A model generated the notes under the pieces. That model made no database searches. It was not told where the DNA came from and saw nothing but the letters and a program-made list of their open reading frames with translations. The position numbers were made by a program, and so were the translations under genes. This document shows, piece after piece, positions 18,454 through 25,977 of a stretch of 64,000 nt of DNA. The stretch's first letter is position 1. Every line of letters starts with the position of its first letter. Source of the DNA: [Mycobacterium] zoologicum (lineage in GTDB: Bacteria; Actinomycetota; Actinomycetes; Mycobacteriales; Mycobacteriaceae); contig NZ_CP083985.1 in the NCBI RefSeq assembly GCF_020172665.1, forward strand, positions 3,514,540 to 3,578,539, given 5' to 3'.

Positions 18454-19638
18454 TCAGCTGATGCCCAGCAGTGCGTTGGCGATGTCACCCAGGTCCAGGC
18501 CGGCCAATGCGTCCGATGCCGCGCCCGAGCCTGCCCCACCGTCGTCGAAGAGGCCGTCGGGCACGGTCGGGAAGTCGATTCCCGGCCACGGCGGGCCGAC
18601 GTCGACCGGTCCCTTGCCGGTCCAGCCGGAACCCAGCAGCGCCCCGACCGTCTGGCCCCACGCCTCCATGGCCGCGATCGGGCCGACCGCTTGGCTCTCG
18701 ATGCTGATGGGCACCCCGGGCAGCAGGCTGGCCGTGAGCGTGATCCCGAGACTGTTGAAGATCGAGCCGCCCACGGCCGAAACGTCGGTGGTGCTGCCGT
18801 CGGGGAGATCCACGCCGTAGGGCCCGACGGCCACGGTGCCTGGGGTCAGCAGGCCGCCGAGCGCGAAGTCCAGGTGGGTGATCTCGGTGCCCGCCGGCAG
18901 CAGGCCGGTCTGAGCGATCAACGGAAGCAGGCTGTCCAGGTTGAGCGTGGCCCCGTTGAGGAATCCGTTCATCCAGCTGGCCATGACCTGGTTAAAGCTG
19001 TCACCGTCTTGGATGCTGTTCATCATCGCGACCCACGGGGCGATGGACGGGCCCAGTGACCCGATGATGATGCCGCTCAGCGGTGAGGCCAGGAAGTCGA
19101 CGATCGGCGTTGCGAACGAGGAGATGTCGGCCGGCAGGAATTGCGGCAGCAGCCCGAACAGCAGGTCGTGGCCGAAAGCGAGGGTGGTGAGATCCGTCCC
19201 GCTGATGGTGTGGGACGCCACCGTGCCGATGACGCCCTCGAAGCCGTTCAGCGAGACGCCGCCGGAGGCGTTCTGCAGCGTGTAGCCGGTCAGCACCGCG
19301 TCGAGGTTGGCCTGCATCTGCTGCATCACGGCCGGGATCTTCGACGGGTCATCGAGGATCTCCTGCCAGAACTGGGTCTGGTTGGCCAACATCTGCTGGA
19401 ACCCCACGTTGGGGGCCAGGTAATAGTTCTGCAGGAGTGTGGTGGCGTTCTGCGACGCCTCGTTGAACACCGCCGTCCACGGGGCCATCAGGTCGGGCAG
19501 GGTGTCGCCGGCGGTGAGGGCGACGTCCCGGACGGTCGCGCCACTCGCCAGCGGGGTCGCAACCGGGGTGGCGGCGATCAGGCCGGAGCCGACGATCGCG
19601 ATGCCGGCGGTGACGTAGGGGCGAAGGGTTTGCTGCAC
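18454..19638 (-). CDS. GjpA-like exported protein, copy 2
   Basis: About 394 residues, paralogous to the genes at 14035 and 23481. The N-terminus is TLRPYVTAGIAIVGSGLIAA, followed by VATPLASGATVRDVALTAGD. The shared core motif is VGGSIFNSLGITL, with ALGGLLTPGTVAVGPYGVD just before it. The C-terminal tail (DGGAGSGAASDALAGLDLG) is acidic and helical. Start: AAGGAG touches an ATG at 19644, so the GTG at 19636-19638, 6 nt away, is preferred. It is first in the cassette, with PGRS copy 2 85 bp downstream. Outer-membrane porin function is inferred only from the family. Confidence 0.65.
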   Translation of the reverse strand: MQQTLRPYVTAGIAIVGSGLIAATPVATPLASGATVRDVALTAGDTLPDLMAPWTAVFNEASQNATTLLQNYYLAPNVGFQQMLANQTQFWQEILDDPSKIPAVMQQMQANLDAVLTGYTLQNASGGVSLNGFEGVIGTVASHTISGTDLTTLAFGHDLLFGLLPQFLPADISSFATPIVDFLASPLSGIIIGSLGPSIAPWVAMMNSIQDGDSFNQVMASWMNGFLNGATLNLDSLLPLIAQTGLLPAGTEITHLDFALGGLLTPGTVAVGPYGVDLPDGSTTDVSAVGGSIFNSLGITLTASLLPGVPISIESQAVGPIAAMEAWGQTVGALLGSGWTGKGPVDVGPPWPGIDFPTVPDGLFDDGGAGSGAASDALAGLDLGDIANALLGIS

Positions 19639-19753
19639 AGCCATCTCCTTAGGTGAGGTGCCGCCCTCGGCGACGCTGGGAGGGGGCCTAGGAAGGACCG
19701 GAGCGCCGCCGTGTTGCTACTTGAATCACACTTATGCACTGATGTGAAACGAA

Positions 19754-19782
19754 ACACTAACCGTGAAGTAGCTAAGATTCAA
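19754..19782 (-). promoter_or_regulatory. Cassette 2 promoter (copy 2 of 3)
   Basis: Minus strand: TTGAAT (-35, 19777-19782), 17 bp, TAGTGT (-10, 19754-19759). The spacer CTTAGCTACTTCACGGT matches cassette 1 at all but two positions. The same downstream block (TCACACTTA...GATGTGAAAC on the plus strand) is present at about 19725-19750. The 19645-20002 gap also holds the cassette 3 terminator and no gene. Confidence 0.7.
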
Positions 19783-19934
19783 GCATCTGCGTCAATTGAA
19801 TTTATGGTGTCTTCCCAGGTCGCACTGATGTCGCTAAGGTTCCGCGGTGGTCAACCATGAGTGAACACTGAGACGGAAAGGGGGAAATGTTCCCGATCTG
19901 AAGCACCTCATGAACCACCCGACCACCCGCTGAA

Positions 19935-19978
19935 CGACCACGGTCGCCGAGCCCGGGTGGACTCGGCGACCGTGGTCG
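19935..19978 (-). terminator. Hairpin terminator after PGRS copy 3
   Basis: Perfect 17-bp arms CGACCACGGTCGCCGAG (19935-19951) and CTCGGCGACCGTGGTCG (19962-19978) with a 10-nt loop, 24 bp past the PGRS copy 3 stop. It is the same element as at 15518-15557, with an A-to-G change compensated in the other arm. Confidence 0.75.
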
Positions 19979-20002
19979 CGTTCAGCTGTCGCCGCTGTGT
20001 GA

Positions 20003-23000
20003 CTAGCTGCCGGGGTTGCCCCCGGTGCCCACGGCGCCGTCGGCACCCACGGCGCCCGGGTTGCCGTTGGGGGTGCCGGCGCCGCCCGCGCCGAGCGCTC
20101 CGCCGGCCCCGAGCGCGCCACCCGCGCCGCCGTCGCCGGGGGTGCCGGTGCCGGCGGCGTTGCCGCCGTTGCCACCGTTGCCACCGTTGCCGCCGCCGCC
20201 GCCGTTGGCGCCGTTGCCGCCATGCCCCTGGGCGCCACTGGTGCTCGAGCCGCCGTTACCGCCGTTACCGCCGGTGCCGGCGCTGCCGCCCTTACCGCCG
20301 CTACCGCCCGTGCCACCGGCCAGGCCGTTGCCGTTGGCGCCGGACCCGGCGCTGCCGGTCCCGCCGTCGCCGCCGTTGCCGCCGTGGCCACCGGTCCCGG
20401 ACGCGCCGCCGGCGCCGCCCGTGCCGGTGTTGGAACCGCCACCGACGCCGCCGTTGCCGCCGGTGCCACCCACGCCGCCGGTACCGCCACCGGCACCGGC
20501 GCTGTTGGGCACGCTGGCGCCGTCGGCGCCGTTCCCGCCGGCTCCGCCCGCACCGCCGACGCCACCTGCGCCACCGGCAAGGTCGGTGCCGGTGGTGCCG
20601 TCGGTGCCGCTGGTGCTGGCACCACCGGCCGCGCCGGTGCCGCTGTGCCCACCGGCGCCGCCATTGCCGCCGCTGCCGCCGGCCAGGCCGTTGCCGTTGG
20701 CGTCGACGCCGCCCGCACCACCGGCACCACCGTTGCCGGCCGCGCCGCCGCGACCGCCGAAACCGCCGGTGCCGCCGTTGCCGGTGCCCGAGGTGCCGCC
20801 GGCGCCGGCGTTGCCGCCCTGACCGCCGGCGCCGCCGTCTTGGCCGTTGCCGCCGGCCGCGTTAGCCGAGCTGGTGCCGGCGGCGCCGGTGCCACCGGCA
20901 CCGCCCGTGCCACCACCGCCGCCGCCGCCGCCGCGACCGTCGGTGGCGGCAGCACCATTACCGGCGCCACCGTGGCCGGCTTGGCCGGCGGCGCCGCCGG
21001 CCCCGCCGATCCCTCCGTTGCCGCCGTTGCCGCCGGCCAGACCTGCGCCGGTGGTGGGGTCGGCGCCGCCGGCGCCACCCGTGCCACCGGTGCCGCCGCC
21101 GCCGCCTTGCCCGCCGGTGCCGGCGTTGCCGCCGGTCCCGTTCTGCGAGGTGCCGCCGTTACCGCCCGCGCCGCCGGTGGCGCCGTTGCTGCCGTCGCCG
21201 CCGACGCCGCCGGGCGTGGTGCCCGCGGCGCCGGTGAGCAGGTTGGCGGTGGTCGATCCGGTGGCGCCGGTCGCACCCGCGCCGCCGACACCGCCGTTGC
21301 CGCCGTTGCCGCCGTTGACATCACCGGCACCGTTGCCGCCGTTACCGCCGGTGCCGCCGACGCCGCTGGAGCCGCTACCGCCGCCCCCGATGCCCCCGCT
21401 GCCGCCGTTGCCGGCTTGGCTGGGCCCGAAGCCGGCCGGGTTGCCGACGGTGGTTTGCACACCGCCGCTGTCGCCGCCGTTACCGCCGGCCCCGCCGGCT
21501 CCAGCGGCCCCGGCCTCGGCGGCACCGCCGCGGCCGCCGGTGCCGCCGTTGCCGCCCGAGGCGGTGCCGTCACCACCGTTGCCGGCCGCGCCGCCGCTGC
21601 CGGCGGCCTGGTCGCCGAAGCCTGCCCCGCCGGTGCCGCCGTTGCCGCCGTTGCCGCCCACGCTGACCACCCCGGCACCGGTGGCGCCGGCGCCGCCGTC
21701 ACCGCCGAGGCCGCCGTTACCGCCGGTCCCGGTGACCCCGACCAGCAGGCCCGAGACGCCACCGCCGGTGCCGCCGGTACCGCCGTTGCCGCCCTGGCTG
21801 TAGACGGTGCCGTCGCCGGCCTGCCAGCCGGTGCTGGTGCCACCGTCAGCACCGTTGCCGCCGGCGCCGCCGATGCCGCCACTGATGGTGGAACCGCCGC
21901 CGCCGCCGAGGCCGCCGTTGCCGCCCTTGAAGGTGCCGGTGCCGCCGGCGGCGGCGTTGCCGCCGATGCCGCCGGTCATGCCGGCGCCGCCGGCGCCGCC
22001 GCCACCGCCGGTGCCGCCGATGGTCTTGATGGTGGCGTCGTCGGTAGCGCCGTTGCCGGCCGCGCCGGCGTTGCCGCCGACGCCGCCGGTGCCGGTCTCA
22101 CTGGAGCCGCCGGTGCCGCCGGCGCCGCCGGCGCCGGCGGTGCCGGTCACGCCCGCTGCGCCGGTGGCGTCACCACCGCTGCCGCCGTTGCCGCCGGTGC
22201 CCCCGATGTTGGCGCCGAGCGAGCCGCCGGCGGCGGCGCCGTAGCCGCCGTAGCCGCCGTTGATGCCGTCGCCGCCGTTGCCACCGTTACCGCCGTTGCC
22301 GCCGATGTTGCCGTTACCACCGGCACCGGCAGTACCGCCTGTACCACCATTGCCGAGGTACGCGCCGGTGCCGTCCTGGAACGCGTCACCGCCGTTCCCG
22401 GCGTTGCCGCCGTCGCCGCCGTCACCGGCCTGCCCGGCCTGCCCGAGGAACGCGGAGTCGAAGGCGTTGGAGCCGCGGGCGCCGGCCGCGCCGCCGACAC
22501 CGCCCTTGGCCGCGGTGCCGGCGGCGCCGTTGCCACCGTTGTAGTGGTCGGCGGTGCCGGTGGCCCCGTCGCCGCTGTTACCGCCGGTCCCGCCGACTCC
22601 ACCGGTACCGCCGTTGCCGAGCAGGTAGCCGCTGACGCCACCGGCGCCGCCGTTGCCGCCGTGACCGGCCGCCGTGCCGTTGCCGTTGCCGCCGTTGGCG
22701 AAGCTGCCGTTCGTGCCGTTCGCGCCGTTGCCGCCGGCGCCGCCGGCGCCGCCGTTGCCGAACATCCAGGCCATCGCCGCGCCGCCGTCACCACCGGCGC
22801 CGCCGGAGAGGCCGGCCGCCGCGGCGACGCCTCCGGCCCCACCGTCGCCGCCGTTGCCCATCCAGACACCGCCGATGCCGCCGTTGCCGCCGATCGCACC
22901 GGCGCCGCCGTCGCCACCGGCGCCGCCGTCGCCGAAGCCCAGCGCGTTGCCGCCGTTGCCGCCGGCCACGCCGAGCACGTCGGAGTTCCAGCCGTCGCCG

Positions 23001-23422
23001 CCATCGCCGAACCACAGCCCGCCGTTGCCGCCGTTGACGTCGGCCGCCGTGCCGTTCGCGCCGTCGCCGATCAGGTACTGCCCGGCCATGGTGTTGATGG
23101 CGCCGTTGACCATCTCACCGAACGGGTTGTTGATCCACGCCTCGGACAACATGTGCAGCGGGGCGTAGAACAGCTGGTCGAACAGGGTGGCCGCGTTGAA
23201 GTCGCCCATCAGAGCGGACATGTCGAAGGCGTCGGCCGAGCCGGGCACATCGACATCGGCGGGCGGGACCAGCCAGTCGAAGCTGAACAGATCGTCGAAG
23301 TCGGCCTGAGCGGCCGGGGCGGGCGCCAGCGGCGTCATGCCGAACGCCAGGAACGCCGCGACGGCGCTGCCGGTACCGATCATCCGGTTGCGGTGCCGCG
23401 AGGCGGCTGAGCCTTGAGTCAT
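20003..23422 (-). CDS. PGRS-repeat exported protein, copy 3 (no PE domain)
   Basis: 1139-residue PGRS protein. The signal peptide has an N-region MTQGSAASRHRNRM, core AVAAFLAFGMTPLAPAPAA and cleavage near QA-DFDD. The unique segment has LFYAPLHMLSEAWINNPFGE and QYLIGDGANGTAADV, closely matching copy 1. The rest is GGAGG/GGNGG repeats, ending VGTGGNPGS. GAGAGG lies about 9 bp before the ATG. The gap to the GjpA-like gene upstream is only 58 bp. Very long open frames on the opposite strand are by-products of the codon pattern of glycine repeats and are not genes. Confidence 0.85.
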   Translation of the reverse strand: MTQGSAASRHRNRMIGTGSAVAAFLAFGMTPLAPAPAAQADFDDLFSFDWLVPPADVDVPGSADAFDMSALMGDFNAATLFDQLFYAPLHMLSEAWINNPFGEMVNGAINTMAGQYLIGDGANGTAADVNGGNGGLWFGDGGDGWNSDVLGVAGGNGGNALGFGDGGAGGDGGAGAIGGNGGIGGVWMGNGGDGGAGGVAAAAGLSGGAGGDGGAAMAWMFGNGGAGGAGGNGANGTNGSFANGGNGNGTAAGHGGNGGAGGVSGYLLGNGGTGGVGGTGGNSGDGATGTADHYNGGNGAAGTAAKGGVGGAAGARGSNAFDSAFLGQAGQAGDGGDGGNAGNGGDAFQDGTGAYLGNGGTGGTAGAGGNGNIGGNGGNGGNGGDGINGGYGGYGAAAGGSLGANIGGTGGNGGSGGDATGAAGVTGTAGAGGAGGTGGSSETGTGGVGGNAGAAGNGATDDATIKTIGGTGGGGGAGGAGMTGGIGGNAAAGGTGTFKGGNGGLGGGGGSTISGGIGGAGGNGADGGTSTGWQAGDGTVYSQGGNGGTGGTGGGVSGLLVGVTGTGGNGGLGGDGGAGATGAGVVSVGGNGGNGGTGGAGFGDQAAGSGGAAGNGGDGTASGGNGGTGGRGGAAEAGAAGAGGAGGNGGDSGGVQTTVGNPAGFGPSQAGNGGSGGIGGGGSGSSGVGGTGGNGGNGAGDVNGGNGGNGGVGGAGATGATGSTTANLLTGAAGTTPGGVGGDGSNGATGGAGGNGGTSQNGTGGNAGTGGQGGGGGTGGTGGAGGADPTTGAGLAGGNGGNGGIGGAGGAAGQAGHGGAGNGAAATDGRGGGGGGGGTGGAGGTGAAGTSSANAAGGNGQDGGAGGQGGNAGAGGTSGTGNGGTGGFGGRGGAAGNGGAGGAGGVDANGNGLAGGSGGNGGAGGHSGTGAAGGASTSGTDGTTGTDLAGGAGGVGGAGGAGGNGADGASVPNSAGAGGGTGGVGGTGGNGGVGGGSNTGTGGAGGASGTGGHGGNGGDGGTGSAGSGANGNGLAGGTGGSGGKGGSAGTGGNGGNGGSSTSGAQGHGGNGANGGGGGNGGNGGNGGNAAGTGTPGDGGAGGALGAGGALGAGGAGTPNGNPGAVGADGAVGTGGNPGS

Positions 23423-23480
23423 GTGCGAATACCTCTCGTGCGAAAAGTCGGGTTGGGGGGTAGAAGGTTTGAGGCGGGGT

Positions 23481-24590
23481 CTACAGGCCGATGCCCGCCA
23501 GCAGGTCGGCGAACATGTCGCTCGCCGCTCCCGAGCCCGCGCCGCCGTCGTCGATCAGCGGCAGGCTCGAGTCGGACAGCGGTGGGGCTACGGGCACCGC
23601 GCCCTTGCCGTCCCAACCCGAACCCAACAGTGCGCCGGCGGTCTGGCTCCAGGCCTCCATCGCACCGATCGGGCCGATCGCATGACTCGAGAGGTCCAGG
23701 TTGCCGAGGATCGGAACACCGGTGAGGCCGATGCCGACGCTGTTGAGGATCGAGCCGCCGACCGCCGGTGTGGCGTCCACCAGGGAGCCGTCGGGACCAG
23801 CGACCTGGTAGGGGTTGATGGCCACGTCACCGGCGGTGAGCAGCCCGCCGAATGCGATCTCCAGGTGGCTGATCCCCAGGCCGGCCGGCAGCAGCCCGCC
23901 GGCGATCTGGTTGATCAGCGGCAGCATGGGGTCCAGATCGAGGGTGGCGCCGTTGAGGGAGGCACCGAACACGTTGGCCAGGGTGTCGCTGAAGCTGTCG
24001 TGGTCGGTGACGCTGTTGAGCAGCGCGACCATCGGGGAGATCATCGGCCCGAGTGAACCCATGATGATCCCGCTCAGCGGCGAGGACAGCATGTGGATGA
24101 TCGGGATCATGTCGGCGGGGAACAACCCGCCCGCGATCGACGCCAGCGAGCCGACGAACAGGTCATACCAGCCCAGGTCCGCCAGCGAGCCGCCCGAGTA
24201 CAGGGTGTGACTGAGCACCGTGGCCAGTGTCTCGTCGCTGGGGCTGTTCAGCGCGTACCCGGTCAGCAGCCCGTCGAGGTTGTGCCGGATCTGTTCGGTG
24301 ACGGCGCTGATGTTCGACGGGTCGTCGAGCAACTGCTGGGCGTAGTTGTTCTGGTTGGCGACGAACTGCTGGAACGCGACCCCGGGCGCCAGGTTGAAGT
24401 TGTTGATGAGCTGGGTGACGTTCTGCGACGCAGTGTTGAAGACGTCGTCCCACGCGCTGGACGCAGTCAGTGCCACGTCACGCACCGCGCTGATCTCCGG
24501 TGCCGGCGCGACTACCGGAGTGGCGGCGATCAGGCTTGCGCCCACGATCGCGACACCGGCGGTGACGTAGGGACGAAGGGTTTGTTGCAC
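23481..24590 (-). CDS. GjpA-like exported protein, copy 3
   Basis: About 369 residues, the shortest of the three paralogues. The N-terminus is TLRPYVTAGVAIVGASLIAA, then TPVVAPAPEISAVRDVALTA. The shared core VGGSILNSVGIGLTGVP and ending DGGAGSGAASDMFADLLAG match copy 2. The ribosome site AAAGGAG abuts an ATG at 24596, so the GTG at 24588-24590 is the likely start, as in the other copies. This is the first gene of the upstream-most cassette. Export is supported by the signal-like N-terminus; pore formation is inference. Confidence 0.65.
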   Translation of the reverse strand: MQQTLRPYVTAGVAIVGASLIAATPVVAPAPEISAVRDVALTASSAWDDVFNTASQNVTQLINNFNLAPGVAFQQFVANQNNYAQQLLDDPSNISAVTEQIRHNLDGLLTGYALNSPSDETLATVLSHTLYSGGSLADLGWYDLFVGSLASIAGGLFPADMIPIIHMLSSPLSGIIMGSLGPMISPMVALLNSVTDHDSFSDTLANVFGASLNGATLDLDPMLPLINQIAGGLLPAGLGISHLEIAFGGLLTAGDVAINPYQVAGPDGSLVDATPAVGGSILNSVGIGLTGVPILGNLDLSSHAIGPIGAMEAWSQTAGALLGSGWDGKGAVPVAPPLSDSSLPLIDDGGAGSGAASDMFADLLAGIGL

Positions 24591-24696
24591 AGCCATCTCC
24601 TTTGGTGGGGGTACCGCCCGCGGCCGGCGCTGGGAGGGGTCCGTCACGCCGCCGTGTTGCGTCTTAAATCACACTTACTCGCTGAGGTGAAACAAG

Positions 24697-24725
24697 ACAC
24701 TACCGGTGAGTAACCTAAGACACAA
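24697..24725 (-). promoter_or_regulatory. Cassette 3 promoter (copy 3 of 3)
   Basis: Minus strand: TTGTGT (-35, 24720-24725), 17 bp, TAGTGT (-10, 24697-24702). The spacer CTTAGGTTACTCACCGG is more diverged than in cassettes 1 and 2. The downstream block reads TCACACTTACTCGCTGAGGTGAAAC on the plus strand at about 24669-24693, so the TCACA half is kept and the other half is GGTGA. Confidence 0.65.
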
Positions 24726-24879
24726 GCATCTTTTCAATAGGTGTTCACCACGTTTCCCTAGGTCATGCTGTTGTCGACCCGGCTTCCGCATAGTTCATCC
24801 TGGGTGGACACTGAGACTCGATAAGTGAACTTACCGCCAATCCGGAGCACTGCTGCCGATTCCCTGGTATGTCTGATGC

Positions 24880-25923
24880 ATGCGAATCGGTGTTCAGCTG
24901 GGCTACGCGGGCGGTGGAGATTTCTCGGCAACCGCTGGGCACGTCGCCGATCTGGAGCGGGCCGGGTGCGATGTGGTCGCGGTCGCCGAGGCGTACTCGT
25001 TCGACGCCATCAGCCAGCTGGGCTACCTGGCGGCCAGGACTTCGCGGATCGAGCTGGTCACCGGCGTGCTGCCGATCTACACCCGGACCCCCGCCCTACT
25101 GGCGATGACGGCCGCGGGCCTGGACTACGTCTCGAAGGGCCGGTTCCAACTGGGTATCGGCACCTCCGGACCCCAGGTGGTGGAGGGTTTCCACGGCGTG
25201 GCGTTCGACGCGCCGATGGGCCGCACCCGCGAAGTGGTGGAGATCTGCCGGGCGGTGTGGCGCCGGGAACGGCTGTCCTATGACGGCCGGCACTACCAGC
25301 TGCCGCTGCCGGGCGGCACCGGTCTGGGCAAACCGCTGAAGCTGATCAACCATCCTGTGCGGGAACGGATTCCAATCTCCATCGCCGCGCTCGGCCCCAA
25401 GAACGTCGAACTGACCGCCGAGATCGCCGAGGGCTGGCAGCCGGTGTTCTTCTCCCCTGAGCGGGCCGGCGAGGTGTGGGGCGATGCGCTCAAAGCCGGT
25501 GCGGCCAAACGGGATCCGGCGCTGGGCCCACTGGACGTGATGGTGGGGGCTTCGCTGGCCATCGGCGACGACGTGCAGGACCGGCTGGCGTGGGTCAAGC
25601 CCCAGCTGGCGCTCTACATCGGCGGGATGGGCGCGGTGGGCCGCAACTTCTACCACAACCTGGCCACCCGCTACGGCTTCGGCGATGTCGCCGACCACAT
25701 CCAGCAGCTCTACCTGTCCGGGCGCAAAACCGAGGCGATCGACGCCGTCCCCGACGATTTGGTGCGCCAGACCTCGCTGATCGGACCGCGCGGATTGGTC
25801 GCGGAGCGGATTGCGGCATTCGCCGAGGCCGGCGTGACCACGCTGTTGGCCGGTCCGCTGACCGCAGAGCCGGCCGAGGCCCTGCGCTACATCGAGGAGC
25901 TGCGCGCACTGGCGCCGAGCTGA
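24880..25923 (+). CDS. LLM-class (F420-dependent type) oxidoreductase
   Basis: 347-residue TIM-barrel protein of the luciferase-like monooxygenase family. It begins MRIGVQLGYAGGGDFSATAG, with ERAGCDVVAVAEAYSFDAI, the barrel strand IELVTGVLPIYTRTPA and FQLGIGTSGPQVVEGFHG. The closest match I can name is the Rv3520c type, which has the same length and uses coenzyme F420; the substrate is unknown. It is transcribed away from cassette 3 and lies 54 bp upstream of the acyl-AMP ligase gene, so the two may form an operon. Confidence 0.82.
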   Translation: MRIGVQLGYAGGGDFSATAGHVADLERAGCDVVAVAEAYSFDAISQLGYLAARTSRIELVTGVLPIYTRTPALLAMTAAGLDYVSKGRFQLGIGTSGPQVVEGFHGVAFDAPMGRTREVVEICRAVWRRERLSYDGRHYQLPLPGGTGLGKPLKLINHPVRERIPISIAALGPKNVELTAEIAEGWQPVFFSPERAGEVWGDALKAGAAKRDPALGPLDVMVGASLAIGDDVQDRLAWVKPQLALYIGGMGAVGRNFYHNLATRYGFGDVADHIQQLYLSGRKTEAIDAVPDDLVRQTSLIGPRGLVAERIAAFAEAGVTTLLAGPLTAEPAEALRYIEELRALAPS

Positions 25924-25977
25924 TCCGTCGCGGGGCCGAATGTGGCCCACGCCACCCCTGGGTCCAAGATGGGGGCC

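Noticed and set aside
19834..21882. Long minus-strand alternate frame inside PGRS copy 3
   Set aside because: Low-complexity Ala/Pro/Thr shadow of the PGRS frame, running through its stop and the terminator hairpin.
10539..23422. PGRS repeats read as a CRISPR array or a minisatellite
   Set aside because: The repeat is a degenerate codon pattern that keeps the reading frame, with no uniform repeat-spacer spacing.
10539..23422. Calling these genes PE_PGRS
   Set aside because: No PE domain: the N-termini are signal peptides, and no proline-glutamate motif or PE helical hairpin is visible.
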